Source: Chytriomyces cf. hyalinus JEL632
Lineage: Eukaryota > Chytridiomycota > Chytridiomycetes > Chytridiales > Chytriomycetaceae
Assembly (NCBI GenBank): GCA_025435555.1
Contig: JAIWWG010000122.1
Coordinates: 1 to 64,000 of the forward strand
Direction of reading: 5' to 3'
Length of the DNA: 64,000 bases
Shown here: positions 13,721-23,379 of the stretch, piece after piece
Layout: each line of letters opens with the position of its first letter
How positions within the stretch are numbered: the first letter of the stretch is position 1
Made by a program: the position numbers and the translations under genes
Notes under the pieces: model-generated
Told to the model about the DNA's origin: nothing
Database searches by the model: none
The model's input: only the letters and a program-made list of their open reading frames with translations

Positions 13721-15491
13721 CTAACGCTGTTCAATTGTCACCCCTGGTTGATTGCGCGCATAACAAGTTCCCTGATTATGACCTCCCTCGTTGCATATAG
13801 AGCAGTGAATTGGTGATTTTTCAGGCTGTAAATCCGAACAATTTCAGATCCTAATTTTTCGAGGCTGTCCACGCAGGTTTTGCACAAGTGGTGGTTTGAT
13901 TGGAATTGGCTCCAGGTCAGTGGTGGAAATATGGTGCACAACACCTCTGTACAGCAATTTCAGCTCACTTGTCAAATATTGAGGGCAGATGTATGAAAGA
14001 ACATTTTCTTGCTTATTTCAAATGGCAGCCATGGCATGCGAACAAGGGAATAAATATTGCTGAAACTTGCCGTAACTGCACATTTTGGAGTCCAAAGAAA
14101 CCATGAATTCAAGGCTGTTTTGAGTCACAACCAAAAACTCAACTTCTGAAGTAGGGAAAACTGTCATCTGAATGCTTAAATTTCGATTTTCATCCAGCTC
14201 CTTTTGGCGCACTACTGGAAGTTGCCCAGCCAGTTGATTGTAGTGGGTCCAACGTTGCAGAAAAACGTCTGCAATTTTGCGGGGAATTCCAACAATGATC
14301 CCAAAGTGGCTTTCATCACGGATCTCATTGATCCAGGAATTAAAGCACTCGGCAATATTTGATGTTACATGCCCGAAATTTGGAACGCGTAAATGAGACG
14401 TAGTCCAAGCCGGCAGTGGCAATCTTGTCAAAAAATTGTGACCTTCATTTGATTCCAGACGGATCTCCTCCATACTATGTGCAAAGACAGATTGTTTAGT
14501 AGTTTTGGCTGCTTTCCATAACTTCTCTTTAAGATTGATAACATTGCTTGGTCTTCAGGTTCTTTTCCAGGTGCTTCACACAATAGAAATGGCTGCTGTA
14601 CATAAGGATCTGAGCCACTGCCTCATAGATCCCCTTTTCTCTGTCTGAAAGGACCAACAATGGGCAATTTGCATTGTTCATTGCAGGAATTTCCTTGAGC
14701 ATGGTTTTGACAAACCAAATCCAATGTTCAGTGTTTTCAGTCAGCACAAGTCCAAAGGCTATTGGCACCACTTGTCCATTTCCATCTAAAGCTGTAGCGC
14801 CCAGTAAAGTAAAACCCCTTTATATTCATTCTTCATGTGACACGCATCAAATGCCACTATTGGCAGGCAATGCACAAATGCGTTTTGCAAGACATTGAGG
14901 CTTGTAAAACACCGAAAAAATCTCCCGTCTCGATTTTCAGAACAAACTTTGCTTCCTGGCATCAAGGCATCCACTTGATTTAGAAATGGCTTGCTCTTGG
15001 CAAAAGATTCACTTGCTTCGCCAAACATTTGATTAGCAGCTAGCTTTTTGCTACGGTAGCTCTTCATGTAGCTCGCTTCTAATCCCTTTTCTCGCCGCAA
15101 AATGTTGCGTAACATTGCAGGTGTCACTTTTGCATCATCATTCAGATTCCTTGATAATAGCAGCCAAGACTGATTGAGGCACCTTGATTTGTCTGTTCAG
15201 ATACGCGTCGCAGACATGCTCAAGCTCCCATTGTGACACATGAATTTTTCCATCTGCACGCTTGTTGCAAGAGATTTCGAATCCTGGGCATTTGGAAGGA
15301 CAATGGATGTGGTACTTGACTTTGTTGGAAGACTTGGTTCGAAATGGCCAGTAGTTGTCCATACAGAGCTGCTTAATCGCTGCCCGTGTGGCGGGGATAT
15401 CATCAAACACGCTTTCAGAATTCATATCTTTATTACGGGGGGGAGGCGTTGGATCTTTTTGGCCACGCGTTGGCCTATTTTTGGAATTCAC
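13721..15491 (-). pseudogene. MULE transposase, DDE residues present but frame broken
   Basis: Reading the minus strand in pieces gives: an N-terminal domain (MDNYWPFRTKSSNKVKYHIH, CPGFEISCNKR) resembling the MuDR DNA-binding finger; the first catalytic Asp in PIVAFDACHMKNEYKG; the second in LVLSDREKGIYEAV, followed by FYCVKHLEKNLK; the catalytic Glu in NIAECFNSWINEIR; a SWIM finger (CSYG...FPCSHAMAAI); and a C-terminal zinc knuckle (CSICNEGGHNQGTC). Single-base shifts occur near 15135, 14800 and 14530, and two in-frame TGA codons lie after AMAAI and after RKIRI. About 580 residues if repaired. Probably non-autonomous now unless the lesions are sequencing errors. Confidence 0.88.
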
Positions 15492-15637
15492 GCGCCTCAG
15501 CCTATTTTTGTAAATAGTTTGCGCGTTGGCCTATTTGTGTAATTAATTTGCGCGTCGGCCTGTTTCAGTAAATAGTTTCATACTCGGCCTATTTCTGTAA
15601 TTATTTTCGAAATCGGGCCTATTTATGTCATTTCCCC
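15489..15637 (-). repeat. MULE terminal inverted repeat, right
   Basis: Right inverted repeat, mirror of 13540-13688, followed directly by the target duplication ATCTTTTTA. Confidence 0.9.
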
Positions 15638-15643
15638 ATCTTT

Positions 15644-16880
15644 TTATTCAGACTCCTCACTATCAGCGCGAGCGCTATTCAACAACTGATATTTGCTTTC
15701 ACCCTCCCAACGAAATGGAATCACAGGCTTGTCCCCCGACTGCGATCGAAAATATTTCGGCAGATCCCCTTCAAAATCCTTTCGACTCAGATCCAGCAGT
15801 TTCAACCTCCTACAATGAGCAAGACTCCTGAGAACTGATCCTTCAAATTGGTTGTTGCTCAAATCCAGCGTTTTGATTTGTTTCATGAACGAAGCGCGGG
15901 GCAGAGTAACATTGAAGCAGTTGTTGCTCAGATTCAAGCATTCAATGTATCCATCAGAGAAAATCGATGGAAAAATGGGGCCGCATAGTTGATTATGGCT
16001 GAGGTTCAAATTTTTCAAATGCGCCATGTCTTCCATGTTCCTCTGCCGGTCACCAAAGAGGCTCGAGTGCATGGTTGGAACGCACTCCGGTTCTTCCCGC
16101 GTTGTGGGACCCAGCCACGGCCCATTGCGACCCAATTTTAGTATGTCCGCGCGCTTCAACATGCTTGTTGGTACGGAACCTGTCAACTGATTGTGGCTGA
16201 GGTCCAACGTCGTCATCATGGTTAGAGCTCCGATATCTGAATGCAACTGAACCTATCAGCCTGTTGTTGTTCAATTGAAGCTTGGATATGTTCGAAAGCA
16301 TGAAAATTTCAAGCTGAATCTTGCCACTGGGCTGGTTGTGACTGAGATCCAACGTCCGCAAATTTCCCAGGTTACCAATTGACTTTGGAATATCACCACG
16401 GATCGCGTTCTGACTGGGGTCCAGAATCTCGAGGGAAGATAGAAGTCCAAGTTCCTTTGGCAACTGACCGCTGAGCTCGTTGCATTGCATCAATAGATGA
16501 GTGAGATCGCATGCCAACTGAAATTGGAGAGTTGTCAAATTTGAAGAGCTTGTCGCTCAGAATCAACCAATTCTCAAGCGAAATCCCAGACTCCATTTTT
16601 GGTCTTGTGGCGTTGGAAGGACTTGACTTGAGCTATAACTTGTTCGTTGGCAGGATTCCAGATTCAATTTTCTCGCTAGCGCACCGTCGAGGTTATTTTG
16701 ACAAAAGTGAAGGTCCGCAAGGTTTCTGAGCAGTGTGATGTAGTGTGGAAATTTCCCAGAAAGCCGATTGTAAGAAAGATCCAGCTTTGTCAGAAAGGGT
16801 GAAACTCCACTCTGTGTGCCCGCAAAACTGTATCCTTTGAGTTACTTGACGCGACATTTAATGACTGGCGATCAAGTCAC
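15644..16880 (-). pseudogene. LRR half of an F-box/LRR gene with an internal inversion
   Basis: The minus strand encodes the start of LRR block 2 (KLDLSYNRLSGKFPHYIT, near 16780). This is interrupted at about 16680, where the sequence is inverted, and resumes at about 16510 with LTHLLMQCNELSGQLP and LSSLEILDPSQNAIRGDIP. One further frameshift occurs near 16230. The last repeats (MKQIKTLDLSNNQFEGSVL, LKLLDLSRKDFEGDLP) and the tail KPVIPFRWEGE end at 15644. Restoring the inverted segment would recreate the repeat order seen in paralogs. The N-terminal half of the locus is too degraded to follow beyond about 16900. Confidence 0.8.
16511..16680 (+). other. Inverted LRR segment inside a minus-strand LRR gene
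   Basis: On the plus strand this reads MPTEIGELSNLKSLSLRINQ, FSSEIPDSIFGLVALEGLDL and LFVGRIPDSIFSLA, about two and a half LRRs. Everything on both sides is LRR on the minus strand. In the paralog at 23380-25284 the equivalent repeats (GPLPTEIGRLTKLETL ... RIPNSISSLVNLTHLF) lie exactly in the gap between the two flanks. The simplest reading is an inversion of about 170 bp in place. Confidence 0.85.
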
Positions 16881-16949
16881 CTTGCTGAACTTCAAGTCCA
16901 GCACTTTAAGTCGAACCATGCTGGCTGGATTGCCACAGGGTGAGCAGAT

Positions 16950-17425
16950 TTCGCGGAAGAACTGACACAGTCACGTGATGCATGCCATCCATTGTATGTG
17001 GCAGCGGACCGACAAATCCAAAACGTTTTTCTGCCACGCTTTTTGACCGAAGGATACCTTGAGAGCATGGCAAGTTCGTTTTTAGGAGAGGATGCGCCGG
17101 AATGTGTGCTTTAACGTGGCAGCCGGAAACGATTGAACATGATTTGCGAGAAAGCCATGGCCGGCACTCGAGCGCACCGTAGCGTGGACTCGCGTAAAGA
17201 ATTCGTTGCGACAGGCCCGCGTGCTGGCGAAGCAGAACATATCGACTGAGCCAAGAAGGGTGGACTGGAGCAACAGCATGCGAAAAGAAAGCGCTCGTCG
17301 TCGAGTCGTTGAGGGAGCGATATACAAGCGGTACTTGACAGTTTCGAACGGGTGCAGCAGGTGAAATTTTGCGCTTGGAGTTTGTTGGGAATCTGCATCA
17401 TATTCATGGGTCCCAAATTTAATAA
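16950..17425 (-). pseudogene. Degraded F-box gene, second F-box subfamily (N-terminal part)
   Basis: The minus strand reads MMQIPNKLQAQNF, then in shifted frames HLLHPFETVKYR and the family linker replaced by RRALSFRMLLLQST. The F-box is of a second type (IPNKLQAQIFHLLHPFETVKYR) shared with 22530-23005 and the plus-strand relic at 25459. The stretch to the left (16860-17090) has weak LRR-like remnants. About 17095-17400 is nearly identical to 22735-22970, part of a local duplication. Confidence 0.6.
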
Positions 17426-17472
17426 AATGTGGTCCTGTATATTTATCAGTGCGGTCAGTTTCGCGATTGCGA

Positions 17473-17725
17473 TGGATTCATAGTTGACGTTGTAAGTGGA
17501 CTTGATATCATTGGCAGATTGTGCGCGCGCAAGTTCCAAACTCTTCAGCTTTGATCTCGCGTGGCACAGTTGTGACAAATACGTGATTTCAATTCCACGC
17601 TGAGCCGGAGATAAAACCGCTTCGATGGCGCGTGAAATGTCCGTTTTATTTACTCCGAATTCTGACTGTGTTTGAAAAAGATTGTTGAAAAGATTTGAAC
17701 CAGATTGCGACAGTGCCGAGCCCAT
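17473..17725 (-). CDS. Small conserved frame of unknown function, copy 1
   Basis: From ATG at 17725 the frame reads MGSALSQSGSNLFNNLFQTQ, SEFGVNKTDISRAIEAVL, SPAQRGIEITYLSQLCHARS and KLKSLELARAQSANDIKSTY. The same 80-odd residues occur at 23051-23319 with one substitution (Ile to Val in RAIEAVL). It looks helical and matches no family I recognise. In this copy the frame runs on without a stop into the degraded F-box. It lies just downstream of an F-box/LRR stop and inside the duplicated block, so near-identity may reflect recent duplication, not selection. Confidence 0.35.
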
Positions 17726-17785
17726 TTTCCCGAAACTCTTTATTCTCAGACCTCGCACAAGAAGTACCAAGCCATACACGGACGT

Positions 17786-20025
17786 TTACCACCTCTCCCA
17801 GCGGAACGGGATCACAGACTTGTTCCACCGCGTTCGAAAATGATCCGGCAGATCCCCTTCAAAATGATTTCCGCTCAGATCCAGCAGTTCCAAGGGCCAA
17901 TGACATTCAAGACTCTCGGGAATCAACCCGCTAAACTGGTTGCTGCTCAAGTCAAGCATCGTGATGCGTTTCATGCTTCTAAACATGGACGCAGGAAGGG
18001 GGCCTGATAACTGATTGTGGCTCAGGTTTAAACTTTCGATATCCTCTAAATCTTGCGTTGGCAGGTGGCCAGAGAATTGATTGTGGTCGAGGAGCAAGGT
18101 TACCATTCGCTCCAAAGCTTCCAACTTCGGGAGCGGACCCGACAGTTGATTATGGCTCAGGTTTAGCGATGTCAAACCCCGCGGAAAAATGGTGTTCTGC
18201 AAAGAACCAGTCAATTGATTGTGGCTGGCGTCGAACCATGTTAACCGGATTAAACTTCCAAGATTTTGATGCAAGGGACCAACGAGGTTGTTGTTGTTTA
18301 GTTGAAGCATGGAGAGATTGGATAGAATGAAAATAGGTGGAATTTCGCCAGAGAGCTGGTTATGACTGAGATTCAATCTCCTCAAATGAACGAGGTTTCC
18401 TATTGACTTTGGAATTTCACCAGAGAAGCAGTTGTGGCTGAGACTCAACCACTGTAAAAGCGTAAAGTTTCCAAACGACTCTGGAATTTCACCGCATATC
18501 TGGTTGTGACTGAGGTCCAAACTTTCGATGGAAGTAAGCAGTCCAATTTCGGTCGGCAAGGGACCGCTGAGCTTGTTGTGTTCCAGCAACAGATGAGTGA
18601 GATTCACAAGTGACGCAACTGAATTTGGAATTCTGCCAACAATCAAGTTATGGTCAAGATTCAGCGATTTTAACGCAACAAGACCCGATATGGACTCAGG
18701 AATTTCGCCAGAGATTTGGTTGTGGTCAAGTGTCAGGTTCTCCAATTTTGTTAACCTTCCGATTTCAGTTGGTAGTGGGCCTTTGAGCTTACTGTCACTC
18801 AACGTAAGCACTTGCAGGTTTATAAGTGCGGTGATGAAGAGTGGAATCCCTCCCGAGAGTTCATTTTGAGAAAGATTCAGGAAGAGCGCAGGTCCATCTG
18901 TTGCACCGGCTAAACTGTCCCATTTGAGTTGATTCGAACTGATGGTTGTTCCAGATTCACGATCACAGTCACGATTAACGCCACTTGCCAGCTGTGTGGT
19001 TTCCATTCGGACTGGCTGCGCGCTGACATTGCAAATTGACGAACTTTCCCAGGTTAGATAGTTGCTTTCCAGTCCCAAGTTTCGAAGCAATGGCAGTCGA
19101 AGAATCGATTCGTGGACAGAACCCTTGAACTTATTCCATTCGCCCCAAAATGTTGTCAACTGCATGCATTGACCAATGGATGTCGGTATTGGCCCTTCCA
19201 TATTGCAGTGACGTACATCCAAAGCTTGCAGCTTGGTCATCCCTCCAAACGCATCCGGCAACCCTGAAAGTTGGTTATTCCGTAGATTCAACTCGACCAA
19301 GTTGACCAAGTTCCCAATACTCGCAGGGATGAAGCCAGTCAGCCCGGCACTACAAATATCCAGCACCTCCAAGTTGGCAAGGTTTCCAATGCTTTCAGGT
19401 ATCGTTTCGTCAAGGAGCGTGCCTGCGAGATTCAGAATCCTCAAGTTGACAAGATTGCACAGTTCCGCTAGAACAGGGCCAGTCATATGATTGCCCTTCA
19501 AATTCAGATTCGTTAACATTGCTAGATCACCCAAACTGCGAGGGATGGGGCCAGACAACTTGTGGTTTTTCAACTCCAGGGATTTCAGTTGCTTCAGGAA
19601 GCCGATTGTCTTGGCAATGGACCAGCCAAGAAAATGGATTCACTCTCGCGATTGACCTCCGAAGGCAAATATTCCAACAGGGAAGTCGTGTTACTTGGCT
19701 TGAGAGGACGTAATTTGAAATCATTCGGAGTTTTCAAGGGAGGCTTGTGATGTGGAGAGTACTTGAACGCTTCTGCCAGGACTCGTCTCAAGTAGTCCTT
19801 CCCAAACGACGCAGGCGTAACGAAACAGAAAACTTCTGCAAGCTCGCTCGAAATTGGATTGGGGAGGTGTCCAATGTGAATCAGGCCAATCAGATGCGAG
19901 AACGGAGGACCAGTCAACAGGTTGTTGAAGGAGCGGCAGACATGCCGGTACTGAGCAATATTGAACGGTCCCAGCTGCAGAAAGACTTCGAGCAGGATAT
20001 CGAAGGGTAGGTCCAGCAGATACAT
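17786..20025 (-). pseudogene. F-box/LRR protein gene, full length but for one frameshift
   Basis: Starts MYLLDLPFDILLEVFLQLGPF at 20025. The linker (FSHLIGLIHIGH, EVFCFVTPASFGKDYLRRVL) follows. One base is missing near 19595 relative to the sister copy, at CCAAG-ACAATCGG, where the sister reads CCAAGCACTATCGG. After it come LRR block 1, the island (PVRMETTQLASGVNRDCDRE), and LRR block 2 with about 13 repeats ending in ITMLDLSSNQFSGLIP. The C-terminal tail is SGNHFEGDLPDHFRT, then SVIPFRWERW. Repaired length about 738 residues. It is the closest relative of 23380-25284 but keeps about six more LRRs in block 2. Whether it is functional depends on whether the single missing base is real. Confidence 0.85.
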
Positions 20026-20384
20026 GTGTCTTAGTGTTTACGTTTTACTTTTATGAAATTGGACATGTTTCAAGGGGGAAAACTTGACCGAAAAAATCCC
20101 TTCGCCCCAAATCGAATGCATCCAATTGGGTAATTGTGACAGCTTTTAGTGAATAATGCATCATTGATGAGAAGCAACCGATCCTCCGCAATCCACTTTC
20201 TTTCGTCATCGCCTCCTAAGAGTAAAGGGGCCTTCCCATCTCTTAAACGCACTTGCACGTTCATGATGAATGCGTACGATAGAAAATAAATGAATTAAAT
20301 TACTGGTAAATTTGTCCAAAGTTGCAGTAGCCTCATCCAACGCATCGATAGAGGCAAGCTTCCACAATGTATTTCATTTATGAT
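20026..20384. other. Intergenic, no gene seen
   Basis: Upstream flank of the F-box/LRR gene at 17786-20025. Only short non-conserved frames are visible. AT-rich at 20280-20310. Confidence 0.4.
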
Positions 20385-20530
20385 TCAGTTTCGTGAAGGA
20401 GGACCTGTCAGTACGTTTGCTGAAGGCAATGGCAGACTCGTCAGGTACTTTGCGATCTTGAACAGGTCCAGCTGAAGAATGATTCGCAGCAAGACTTCGA
20501 AGGGCATGTCATGTGTCGTTGAACACAGGA
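20385..20530 (-). pseudogene. F-box relic
   Basis: Minus-strand reading HDMPFEVLLRIILQLDLFKI followed by AKY is a clear F-box core of the main subfamily. The frame is then lost (SLPLPSANVLTGPPS retains a trace of SFNNVLTGPPFS). No linker or LRR follows in frame; degraded LRR sequence lies on the other side, from 20640. Confidence 0.65.
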
Positions 20531-20639
20531 GATGTTCAAGTGCCGCGACTTGACACCAGTCCCCATGCACGAGGGAACCAAGCCAGTCTTCAAAGCGAAC
20601 ATCCACGAAAGGAGATCAGCATTTCCGTGAACTCCCAAT

Positions 20640-22500
20640 TTGTGTCAGGTTTATTATGTCACCCTAGAATCATCGGCTTGGTTCCGCCAACTGCGTTCGA
20701 AATCGTTCCGGCAAAATCCCCTTCAAAAAATGGTTTCAAATCCAACAGTTCCCACGTGCTGCACTCGCGCGAAACAACCCCGTGTAATCGATTGTTGCTC
20801 AAATCGGACCGTCTTCAAATTTAGTACGTTCTGCAATGACCCGCCGGGTGGAGCACCGCTGAAGCTGTTGTCGCTGAGATTCACGCTTTCAATCATCTAC
20901 GAGAGAATATGGATGCAGATATGGGGCCCGACAACTGATTGTGGCTGAAATTCAATTACTTCATATGAAGCAAGTCTCCCGTCTCCGCTGACAGGTGGCC
21001 ATGAGAATTGATTGTGGTCCAGGTGTGGGGTTTCAATTCAAGATCGGAACGCTGAGTGAGGAAATTATCGCACCGATCGTTGTGGAATTCATAACTGACG
21101 CTGTGACTCTTTCCGTTGTTGGAGTGATCAACAGCAGCAAAGGCCGATTACACTTTTTGATTCTGAAGGACATCACTGTATTTTTCCTTGCGTTGCCTCA
21201 GCTGCGCTTCATTGCAGAAACTCAGGTCCTGCCGAAACCGGAATCTCTAAAACATACAAAATATAAGAACGTATGCTTGCAGTTTTGATGGTGATAAAAT
21301 TTAGACCAACCGTCTCGCACGCGCTGAGTCGTCCACTTTCTTTAAGTTTGCTGAAGATTGCGCGGGTAAATAGTTTCGAAAACCGGCGCCGTCAAGAGCG
21401 TTTCCACCCAAATCCAGCAACGTTGGCTGGTTGCAATTTGGGAGGATCTTGTAAACAGACCCGATAAATCTGTTGTTACGTAAATCAAGCTCGTGGATGC
21501 TTCGCAAGTTTCCTAACGCTTGAGGAAGAGTCCCGGTGAAGAAATTGTGACTGGCGTTGAATTATAGGACACTCATTATCTCCAAAAGGACCGGAGAACC
21601 AATTGTTGCTGAGATTCAAATGATGGATTTTCGGATGTACAATCTCTCTTGGCAACTGTCAGTGATGGTGCAGACTGAGCTCAGAAAACGTCAGACGCTA
21701 TGACTCAGATCCATAAAGTACCCTGCGCATTTTGCAGTTGACTCAGGAATGGTGCCACTAACGAACTGTGGCTCCAATTTCATCGTTATCCCGCAATATT
21801 GAAGCTGAGCGGGATTGGTTCTGATCTCCCATGCGTCTTAATGCTCCAATGTCTGCTGGTACTGAGCATTCCAGTGCGTGATGATCCCGATGGATAATTG
21901 CGAGGTTCGTCAGCATATTAATACAGCTGGGAACTCTTCCAGTGAGTCCATTGCGAGCAAGTGACACCAGCGGTCCTCATATCCAGTGATCAAGGTTACA
22001 AGCATCCCTTCAGCTGATTCGAAGAAAATGTAAAGGAATGCAGGTACTGAATTCCAGCCATATATGTGAAGGGGAGGTCTAGAGATACGATTCGAATTGA
22101 GATGAATTTGGATCGGCGCCTGGCCGAATAACAACACGTCTGATTTGGTGCATCATTGTCCGAGCGTCTGTAGCGCATCAATCGGATTGTTCTCATTGCA
22201 GTGGAAATTCGCAAGCAGAGGTTATCGGTAAAGAGATTCGGGAACTGAGTCAGAGAATTTGTTTTTGCTAGAGTTGAGGTTGTAAGCATTTTCCAATGCA
22301 TTCCGGCAGGCTTTCCTCACCTGTTCTCATGCGTTCATGCACGCTTTGAATTCGATCAAGTGGACTAACATCCGCAAACTGGTGGGGATCGATCCTGTGA
22401 GCATGCTTCGCCGCAAGTTCAACTTCTTTAACTTGACGAGGTTTCCAAGGACGGAGACGACAGATCCAGTCAGGTTTTTAAACTCCAAGTTCAGCACTGT
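20640..22500 (-). pseudogene. Heavily degraded LRR gene body
   Basis: Scattered LRR traces lie on the minus strand: SIHELDLRNNRFIGSVYKIL at 21507, MSLARNGLTGRVPSCINMLT at 21967, and several isolated LDLSHNQ-like stretches between 20900 and 21050. There is no long frame and many stops. Near 20690-20760 the sequence resembles the family C-terminal tail. It is older than the other relics in the array and probably the body of the gene whose second-type F-box lies at 22530-23005. Confidence 0.5.
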
Positions 22501-22529
22501 AAATTAAACCATGTCGCATATTCTGGTTG

Positions 22530-23005
22530 GAATGCTTTGCGGAAGTGCCAACACAGCCAGGTGACGCATGCCATCCATTGTATCTGGCAGCGGGCCCACA
22601 GATCGAATCGCTTTTCTGCCACGAGTTATGTTCTTTCTGCCACGATTTCTGATCGAAGGATGCTTTGCAAGCATTGCGACTTTGTTGTGTGGATTCGCCA
22701 AAATGGTTTAACGTGTGGCAACCGGAAACGATTGAACATGATTTGCGAGAAAGTGATGGCCGGCACTCGAGCGCACCGTAGCGTGGACTCGCGTAAAGAA
22801 TTCGTTGCGACAGGCCCGCGTGCTGGCGAAACAGAACAAATCGACTGAGCCGAGTGGTGGACAGGAGCAACAGCCTGCGAAAAGAAAGCGCTCGTCGTCG
22901 AGTCGTTGAGGGAGCGATATACAAGCGGTACTTGACAGTTTCGAACGGGTGCAGCAAGTGAAAGATTTGCGCTTGGAGTTTGTTGGGAATCTGCAGCATT
23001 TTCAT
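22530..23005 (-). pseudogene. Degraded F-box gene, second subfamily, copy 2
   Basis: Starts MKMLQIPNKLQAQIFHLLHP at 23005, an intact F-box core (FETVKYR) of the second type. Frame changes follow (RRALSFRRLLLLSTTRLSRF). Nearly identical to 17095-17425, including the linker region GLSQRILYASPRYGALECRP. LRR sequence does not follow in frame. Part of the duplicated block. Confidence 0.6.
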
Positions 23006-23050
23006 GTATGCCAAATTTAATAAAATGTATTTATGAGTGCGGCCACTGGT

Positions 23051-23319
23051 TAGTTTCGCGATTGCGATGGATTCATGTTGACGTTGTAAGTGGACTTGAT
23101 ATCATTGGCAGATTGTGCGCGCGCAAGTTCCAAACTCTTCAGCTTTGATCTCGCGTGGCACAGTTGTGACAAATACGTGATTTCAATTCCACGCTGAGCC
23201 GGAGATAAAACCGCTTCGACAGCGCGTGAAATGTCCGTTTTATTTACTCCGAATTCTGACTGTGTTTGAAAAAGATTGTTGAACAGATTTGAACCAGATT
23301 GCGACAGTGCCGAGCCCAT
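23051..23319 (-). CDS. Small conserved frame of unknown function, copy 2
   Basis: Second copy of the frame at 17473-17725, differing by one residue over about 80. Here it ends a few codons after STYNVN (…MNPSQSRN). It has the same position relative to the downstream F-box/LRR stop and the second-type F-box. No family assignment and no evidence of expression beyond the preserved frame. Confidence 0.35.
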
Positions 23320-23379
23320 TTTCCCGAAACTCTTTATTCTCAGACCTCGCACAAGAAGTACCAAGCCATACACGGACGT

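Larger units (their letters stand above)
13540..15637 (-). mobile_element. Mutator-like (MULE) DNA transposon, 2098 bp
   Basis: The element is bounded by terminal inverted repeats of about 149 bp (13540-13688 and 15489-15637) that begin GGGGAAAT. A perfect 9-bp target-site duplication, ATCTTTTTA, flanks it at 13531-13539 and 15638-15646, the length typical of Mutator transposition. Each inverted repeat contains five spaced copies of a TACAnAAAYAGGCY unit. A MULE transposase lies inside on the minus strand. The intact ends and duplication show a clean, fairly recent insertion between two array genes. Confidence 0.93.
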
